Below the pieces are notes generated by a model. That model searched no databases and was not told the origin of the DNA. It worked only from the letters and a program-made list of their open reading frames with translations. The translations under genes and the position numbers were made by a program. From the NCBI GenBank assembly GCA_937141935.1, contig CAKZQS010000011.1, positions 1-43,332 on the forward strand: a stretch of 43,332 bases of DNA, read 5' to 3'. Below, piece after piece: positions 38,518 to 43,332 of this stretch (its first letter is position 1; each line of letters starts with the position of its first letter). The stretch comes from an uncultured Ectothiorhodospiraceae bacterium. GTDB lineage: Bacteria > Pseudomonadota > Gammaproteobacteria > Nevskiales > Oceanococcaceae.

Positions 38518-40272
38518 TCAGCGCTCCGGCGGGTACAGCGGCGGCAGCGCGGAATCGCGGCCCGCGCGCGGCGTCTTCGGCGGCTGCCAGGCGCGCAGCG
38601 CTGCGGCCAGGGCCTCCGGCGACCAGCTGCCGCGACCGTAGATTTGCGCGCTGAGCCGGCGCAGTTCCGTGGCCAGCGGCGCCTCGCCCACGGCCTCCGC
38701 CAACTGCAGCAGCGCGCCCGGTCCGCAGTGCGGCGGCAGCAGTCCGGCATCGACGCCCCAAGCCAGCAGCGCATCGCGCGCCGCCGGCGCGTCGCCGTCG
38801 CGGATGGCCCGCAGCGCCGCCGCCCGGTCGGCGCGCCGCTGCGCGGCCGGGGCCGCGACGGCCGCTGCGCTGGGGCGCGCCAAGCGGCGCCGCAGCCGCC
38901 ACCAGCCCAGCAGGCTCACCAGCCAGCCCACGCTGGCGGCGATGGCCAGCGCGCGCCACAGGCGCAAATCGGCGGCCAGGGCGGGGTCGGCCTCCGCCTT
39001 GCTGCCCGGGTCGGCCTGGTCGGCCACGCCGTCCGCCGGGCTCGGCGGCGGCGCGGCGTCCGTGGGATTGGGCTCGCTGTACACGCCCAGCGGGCGGCGC
39101 ACGTCCAGCGTTTGCGCCGCCAGCTCGGCCACCTCCCAGCGGCCGCTGTCGATGTTGAACCAGGGCAGGCGCAGCGCCGGCAGCGTCAGGCGGTCGCCTT
39201 GCGGGATGTACACGAAGCGCTGCAGCAGCTCGGCGCGGACGCCGTCGCCCAGGGCCTGGGTCTGGCTCTGCTCCTGCTCCACGTAGCTCTGCGCCTCGGC
39301 CCGTTCGGGCAGCGGCCAGTTCAGGTCCGGGAGCTGCGTGTGCAGCTGGCCCGCCACCCGCAGGCGCACGCTGCGCGAAAAGGCCTGGCCCCGCTCGGGT
39401 TGGCCGCGCGGCAGGTCCAGCGTTTGCTCCAGCGTGACCCGCCGTGCCGGCAGCCAGGCGGCATCGTCCCGGCTCTGGGCCGGGCGCACCTCGAGGCGGA
39501 TGTCCTCCGCGCGCACGCCGATGCGCCGGGTCGGCACCGAGAAACGCGAAAAGGCGCTGCTGCGGCCGTTGCGCCGGTCGATGACCCGGCCGCTGAAGAC
39601 CGGGCCGGGGATGGTGAGCGGGCCGGGATTCTCGGCGAAGGCCACATAGCGGCGGTCGATGACGCGATAGCGCGTGCCGCCGATGATCTCCTCGGCATCG
39701 TTGTTCTCGCTGATCTTTTCGATCAGCAAACCGGGCGCGGCCGGGTCCGGCAGGCTGCCCGACTCCAGCTCGCCGGCGACGTACACGCGCAGGTGCAAGG
39801 CCACCTCGGCGCCGACCCAGGTCTGTTGAGTGTCGGCGGTGAAGCTGGCGAAGACCTCGGCGCTTTGCGCGCTGCCCGGCTGCGGTTGCAGCACCGTCAG
39901 CTCCAGCGAGGGCACCGGCAGGCCGTCCATCGGCGCCACCCTGATGGGGTATTCGCCGGGCCCGTCGGCGGCCAGGGTGATGGTCCAGCGGCGATCGCTG
40001 CTGCGCTGGCCGTTGATGATGCGGGTGTTCTGCGACTGCTGCCGCGAGATCTCGCTGAGCCCCGGCGGCAGCTCCAAACGCGGCCGGTCGCGGCCGGGCG
40101 GCGACTGAACCAGCGTCAGCGTCACCGTTTCTCCGGGCAGTGCCGGGTTGGGCTCCAGGGCCGCCGTGACGTCGGCCAGGGCCGGCAGGCCGAGCAGCAG
40201 CAACAGCGCCGCGAGCAGGCCCTGCACGCCGCTGACGCCGCGGAGACGGGGGTGGGCGGGACGGACGAGCAT
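38518..40272 (-). CDS. batD: BatD family protein (oxygen tolerance)
   Basis: A 584-residue exported membrane protein. A signal peptide covers about residues 1-32 (LLAALLLLLGLPALA). Periplasmic immunoglobulin-like domains follow, with NPALPGETVTLTL, QTWVGAEVALHLRVYVAGELESGSLPDP and FAENPGPLTIPGPVFSG, typical of BatD. One helix (about 463-485, ALAIAASVGWLVSLLGWW) leads to a cytoplasmic Ala/Arg-rich tail. In Bacteroides and other bacteria Bat proteins are linked to oxygen tolerance and cell-envelope function; the biochemical role is unknown. The ATG overlaps the stop of the BatB gene by one base (TGATG). Confidence 0.88.
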   Translation of the reverse strand: MLVRPAHPRLRGVSGVQGLLAALLLLLGLPALADVTAALEPNPALPGETVTLTLVQSPPGRDRPRLELPPGLSEISRQQSQNTRIINGQRSSDRRWTITLAADGPGEYPIRVAPMDGLPVPSLELTVLQPQPGSAQSAEVFASFTADTQQTWVGAEVALHLRVYVAGELESGSLPDPAAPGLLIEKISENNDAEEIIGGTRYRVIDRRYVAFAENPGPLTIPGPVFSGRVIDRRNGRSSAFSRFSVPTRRIGVRAEDIRLEVRPAQSRDDAAWLPARRVTLEQTLDLPRGQPERGQAFSRSVRLRVAGQLHTQLPDLNWPLPERAEAQSYVEQEQSQTQALGDGVRAELLQRFVYIPQGDRLTLPALRLPWFNIDSGRWEVAELAAQTLDVRRPLGVYSEPNPTDAAPPPSPADGVADQADPGSKAEADPALAADLRLWRALAIAASVGWLVSLLGWWRLRRRLARPSAAAVAAPAAQRRADRAAALRAIRDGDAPAARDALLAWGVDAGLLPPHCGPGALLQLAEAVGEAPLATELRRLSAQIYGRGSWSPEALAAALRAWQPPKTPRAGRDSALPPLYPPER

Positions 40273-42239
40273 CAGCGTTGCGCCTCCTGGCGGCGTTCGA
40301 TCTCTAGTTGGCGAAAGCGTTCGCGCAGCAGGGTGGCGGGGTCGGAATCGACCCGGCGCAGCCACTGGCGCAGCGCGCGCTCCGCCTCCTCCTCTTCGGC
40401 CTGGGTCAGGCTGCCGGCCTCGGCCTGCGCCGCCTCCGCTTTCGCGGCGGCGCCGGCGGGGTCGGGTTCCTCCGCGCTCTCGGAGGGCTCAGCCGGCTCG
40501 CCGTCGGCGGCGGACTCCGCCTCGGCTGTGCTGTCGGCGGGCGTGGGCTCCTGCGGCGGCGCCTCGCCGGCATCGGCGCTGGAGGATTCGCCGGCGTCCT
40601 GCTCCCCCGGCTGCGGCGCCGCGTCCTCGCCGGCCTGTTGCTCGCCGCTATCGCCACGGCCGCTTTGCTGTTCCTTCTCGCCCTGCTGGGGCTCGCCCTC
40701 GCTGTCGCCGTCCCCGGCCTGCTGCTGTTGCTGGCGTTGCTGCTCGCGCAACTCGCGCAGCAGCGCCAGGTTGTCGCGGGCGCGCCCGATCTCGGGGTCC
40801 TGTTCCAGCACCGATTCAAAGCCCGCGATGGCCTCGTCCAGCTTGCCCTGGCGGGCCTGCGCCAGCGCGCGGTTGTATTCGGCCGCAATGCCCGCCTGGC
40901 CGGTCAGCGCCTCCTCGGCCAGCGCGTCGGCGCCGTCCTCCGGCGGCGACTGCAGTGCCGCCGCCGCGCGCCAGGCCGGGTCCGGAATCTGCGCCGCGCG
41001 GTCCAGCGAGGGCGCATCGCGCCAGCGGCGCAGCGCGCGTTGGGGCGTGTTCAGCAGCCAGGCCGGCAGGCGCGGGCCGGCCGCTTCCGCGTCCACTTCC
41101 ATGGTCGCCGCCGTGGCCGGCTCGGTCGCGGCGGTATCGGGGGTCGGTATGTCCGGCAGCTCCGGCGCGTCGGCCCAGGCCGGCGTGCTCCGCACGACGC
41201 TGGCGAGCAGCAAGGCCGGCAGCAGTGCCGCGACCCAGGCGGCCAGCACGCCGCGGCGAAAGGCCAGCGCGGCCGCCAGCAACAAGGGCAGCAGCAGCCA
41301 ATAGCCCTCGTCCACCGGCGCCAGGGCCTCGCCCTCGCCACCGGATGGTGTGCCCTGGCCGGCGGTCTGCGCCGGGGCGGCCCAGGCCTGGGCGTCAAAG
41401 CCCTGGGCCCGCTGCCAGTCGCCGGCGCCGGCGCTAGCCAGCGCCCGATGTGCCTCGTGGTCCACCGCGGCCAGTTGCAGCTTGCCGCGTGCGTCGGTGG
41501 CGAAGCGGCCATCGTCCAGCGGCACGGGGGCGCCGCTGGTGGTGCCCACGCTGAGCACCTGCAGCCGGATGCCGGCGCGGGCCAGTGCCCGGGCGGCCTC
41601 CATCGCCGCGGCATCCACCGGGCCGTCGCTCAGCAGCAGCACGCTGCGTTGGGTGCCGCCCGCCGCGTCGTCAAAAAGGCCGCGGGCTTCCGCGAGCGCT
41701 GCCGCGATGTTGTGCCCGCGGGTTGGCATCACATCCGGGCGCAGGGCGTGCAGCATATGGCTGAGGGTCTCGCGGTCCCGGGTCAGCGGGCTGACCCGAT
41801 AGGCGCTGCCCGCGTACGCCACCAGGCCCACCGGGCGTTGCTGCTGCAGCGCCAGCCACTCGTCCAGGGCGATCCGGGCGCGGGTCAGGCGGTCGGGGCT
41901 CAGGTCGGCGGCGCGCATCGAATCGGACAGGCCAAAGGCGATGACGCTCTGCGCGCCGGCCTGCTGGGTCGGTACCGGCAGGCTGCGCCAACTGGGGCCA
42001 GCAAGCGCCAGCGTGGCCAGCAGCCACAGCGCGGATCCAAGAAGGGCGCGCGGGCGCGGCGGCCACAGTCCCCGGCGCTGTGCGGCCCGCGGCCACAGCG
42101 CAGGCAAGAGGCCGGCGTCGATATGCGCGGCCCAGGGGTTGCGCGCGACGCTGCCACGCTGCAGCGCGGCGTACAGCAGCGGCAGGGGCAGCAGCAGCAG
42201 CAGGGCGGCGGGGCGCAGCCAGGTCAGCTCGGCGAACAT
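40272..42239 (-). CDS. batB: BatB-like VWA protein fused to a TPR (BatC-like) region
   Basis: A 655-residue membrane protein. N-terminal helices at about 8-25 and 67-82 flank a VWA domain (about 97-300). The MIDAS motif expected as DxSxS reads GLSDS (Gly103 instead of Asp); the Thr in MPTRGHN and LSDGPVD remain. Further helices lie at about 310-350. A TPR-type repeat follows (AEYNRALAQARQGKLDEAIAGFESVLEQDPEIGRARDNL, about 448-487), then a long Gln/Glu/Asp/Ser-rich tail to 655. Fusion of BatB to BatC is known. Loss of the first MIDAS aspartate should weaken metal binding. It begins directly after the batA stop. Confidence 0.88.
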   Translation of the reverse strand: MFAELTWLRPAALLLLLPLPLLYAALQRGSVARNPWAAHIDAGLLPALWPRAAQRRGLWPPRPRALLGSALWLLATLALAGPSWRSLPVPTQQAGAQSVIAFGLSDSMRAADLSPDRLTRARIALDEWLALQQQRPVGLVAYAGSAYRVSPLTRDRETLSHMLHALRPDVMPTRGHNIAAALAEARGLFDDAAGGTQRSVLLLSDGPVDAAAMEAARALARAGIRLQVLSVGTTSGAPVPLDDGRFATDARGKLQLAAVDHEAHRALASAGAGDWQRAQGFDAQAWAAPAQTAGQGTPSGGEGEALAPVDEGYWLLLPLLLAAALAFRRGVLAAWVAALLPALLLASVVRSTPAWADAPELPDIPTPDTAATEPATAATMEVDAEAAGPRLPAWLLNTPQRALRRWRDAPSLDRAAQIPDPAWRAAAALQSPPEDGADALAEEALTGQAGIAAEYNRALAQARQGKLDEAIAGFESVLEQDPEIGRARDNLALLRELREQQRQQQQQAGDGDSEGEPQQGEKEQQSGRGDSGEQQAGEDAAPQPGEQDAGESSSADAGEAPPQEPTPADSTAEAESAADGEPAEPSESAEEPDPAGAAAKAEAAQAEAGSLTQAEEEEAERALRQWLRRVDSDPATLLRERFRQLEIERRQEAQR

Positions 42240-43199
42240 CTAGCGCCTCAGCAGCGGCAGGGCCGCGAGCAGCGCGCAGAGCAGCGGCAGCCAGTACAGC
42301 GCCCGCGGCGGCAGCCGGGTCTCTTCGGCCACCGGTTCGGGTTCGATGCGGTCCAGCTCCTCATACACTCGGCGCAGTGAGTCGCCGCCGCGGGCGACGA
42401 AGCTTTGCCCGCCGCTGCGCTGGGCCAGCCGGTCCAGCAGCTCGCGGTCGACGCCGCTGCCGCCCAGCCGCCCGAGCAGCCCGCGCCCGCGCGCCTCGCC
42501 GGCCAGGCCGATGGTGTGAATGCGGATCTGTGCGTCGGCGGCCAACTCGGCGGCCTTCAGCGGCGCGATGGCCCCGGCGTTGTTCTCGCCGTCGGTCAGC
42601 AGGATGATGACGCGCTCGCGCGCCGCGCTGTTGTCGAGAAGGTGCTCCAGGCCGATGGCCAGCGCATCGCCGATGGCCGTCTTTTGCCCGGCCAGGCCCA
42701 CCTCGACCTCGCGCAGCATCTCGGCGGCGGTGGCGGTGTCCAGAGACAGGGGCGTGTACAGGTAGGCGCTTTCGCCGAACAGCACCAACGCGATGCGGTC
42801 GCCGCGGCGGCGCTCCAGGAAGGCGCCGGCCGCCGCCTGCACCACCTGCAGCCGGCTGCGCACCTGGCCCTGCCAGAGCACATCCTGCTCGTTCATCGAG
42901 CCGGAGATGTCGACGGCGAGCAGCAGGTCGCGGCCCTCGGCGGGCAGGGCGATGGCCTCGCCGGGCAGCTGCGGCCGCATCGCGGCCAGCAGCAGCGCCA
43001 GCCACACGAGCACCAGCGGCCAGGGCAGCCGACCGCCCGCGCTCGGGCGCCCCTGCGCGGCCTCCAGCGGCACACCCGGCAGCGGCAGCGCGTAGGGCGT
43101 GGACTGCGGCGGCAGCAGCCGGCGCAGCAGCCAGGGCAGCGGCGCCAGCAGCGCCAGCGCCGGCCAGGCGAAATGCAGCGACGCGAGCCCGCTCAGCAT
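42240..43199 (-). CDS. batA: BatA-like VWA domain membrane protein
   Basis: A 319-residue protein with helices at about 9-27 and 58-75, a VWA domain (about 88-290) and a C-terminal helix. The metal-ion-dependent adhesion site is complete: DISGSM (Asp97, Ser99, Ser101), Thr in KTAIGDAL and LTDGENN. The family, next to DUF58, MoxR and BatB/D genes, works in the inner membrane with the VWA domain probably in the periplasm. The ATG at 43199 overlaps the end of the upstream gene by seven bases, suggesting coupling. Its stop directly precedes the batB ATG. Confidence 0.92.
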   Translation of the reverse strand: MLSGLASLHFAWPALALLAPLPWLLRRLLPPQSTPYALPLPGVPLEAAQGRPSAGGRLPWPLVLVWLALLLAAMRPQLPGEAIALPAEGRDLLLAVDISGSMNEQDVLWQGQVRSRLQVVQAAAGAFLERRRGDRIALVLFGESAYLYTPLSLDTATAAEMLREVEVGLAGQKTAIGDALAIGLEHLLDNSAARERVIILLTDGENNAGAIAPLKAAELAADAQIRIHTIGLAGEARGRGLLGRLGGSGVDRELLDRLAQRSGGQSFVARGGDSLRRVYEELDRIEPEPVAEETRLPPRALYWLPLLCALLAALPLLRR

Positions 43200-43332
43200 C
43201 GCCGCACCCAGTGGCGCAGACGGGCCAGGTCCTGCGCGTCGACCTGGACCCGGGGGCGGTGGGCGCAGGCGGCCACAAAGTCCGCCAGCGGTTCATCCGC
43301 GCCGGCCGCCCGGCCGCCCGGCCAGGCGGGGT
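43193..43332 (-). CDS. DUF4381-like protein, C-terminal end
   Basis: The last 45 codons of an upstream gene, which continues beyond the window. On the minus strand it reads ADEPLADFVAACAHRPRVQV then DAQDLARLRHWVRRC and stops at 43193-43195. DUF4381 genes usually precede batA in proteobacteria and end with an R-P-x-V-x-x-D-A-x-x-L pattern like this one. The frame is favoured over a neighbouring open frame because that one yields low-complexity Arg/Ala sequence through batA. The identification rests on position and a short tail. Confidence 0.6.
   Translation of the reverse strand, partial: PAWPGGRAAGADEPLADFVAACAHRPRVQVDAQDLARLRHWVRRC

Overview
The window is chromosomal DNA from a high-GC proteobacterium, most likely a gammaproteobacterium. 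The ribosomal protein order rpsH-rplF-rplR-rpsE-rpmD-rplO-secY-rpmJ then rpsM-rpsK-rpsD-rpoA-rplQ, the aroQ-accB-accC-prmA block followed by fis and purH, and the dnaX-ybaB-recR block all fit that class. A DUF1302-type outer membrane protein and a complete Bat-type VWA operon point to an environmental member (for example Nevskiales- or Xanthomonadales-like), but the genus cannot be read from the sequence.

Layout. (1) 1-6710, plus strand: the end of the spc operon and the alpha operon, closed by a clear intrinsic terminator. (2) 6744-12133: a DUF1302 protein without its usual DUF1329 partner, a 300-bp repeat-bounded element, a DAACS symporter on the minus strand and an HSDL2-like short-chain dehydrogenase. 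(3) 12149-12891: a long Fur-box-like palindrome, a small unrecognised ORF and greB, the ORF overlapping greB out of frame. (4) 13233-19429, minus strand: cutA and a TlpA-like thioredoxin; aroQ-accB-accC-prmA with a good sigma70 promoter; then fis-purH with its own promoter. (5) 19428-23130, plus strand: MATE transporter, msrC-type methionine sulfoxide reductase, ilvD. (6) 23105-31323: a large hybrid histidine kinase (minus) divergent from a 1,214-residue beta-helix lipoprotein and a glutathione S-transferase (plus). (7) 31482-34339: a Tat-exported PhoD-type phosphatase divergent from a LuxR-type regulator, with a palindrome between them. (8) 34366-36970: dnaX-ybaB-recR. (9) 37029-38478: a tandem-GNAT protein divergent from a hotdog thioesterase. 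(10) 38518-43332, minus strand: batD, a batB-TPR fusion, batA and the end of a DUF4381 gene.

Most of the window is housekeeping: translation, protein export, RNA polymerase, fatty acid synthesis, purine and branched-chain amino acid synthesis, and DNA replication and repair. I see no CRISPR array, defence island, prophage, transposase gene, tRNA or rRNA. The points that deserve a second look are the Fur-box ORF overlapping greB, the missing first MIDAS aspartate in the BatB protein, the lipoprotein with Thr-Pro linkers (one inserted in its beta-helix) facing an orphan hybrid kinase, a DnaX with a compressed C-terminal region, the 300-bp inverted-repeat element, and two genes whose -10 boxes sit where leaderless transcripts would start. 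I did not find a system that I can defend as wholly new.
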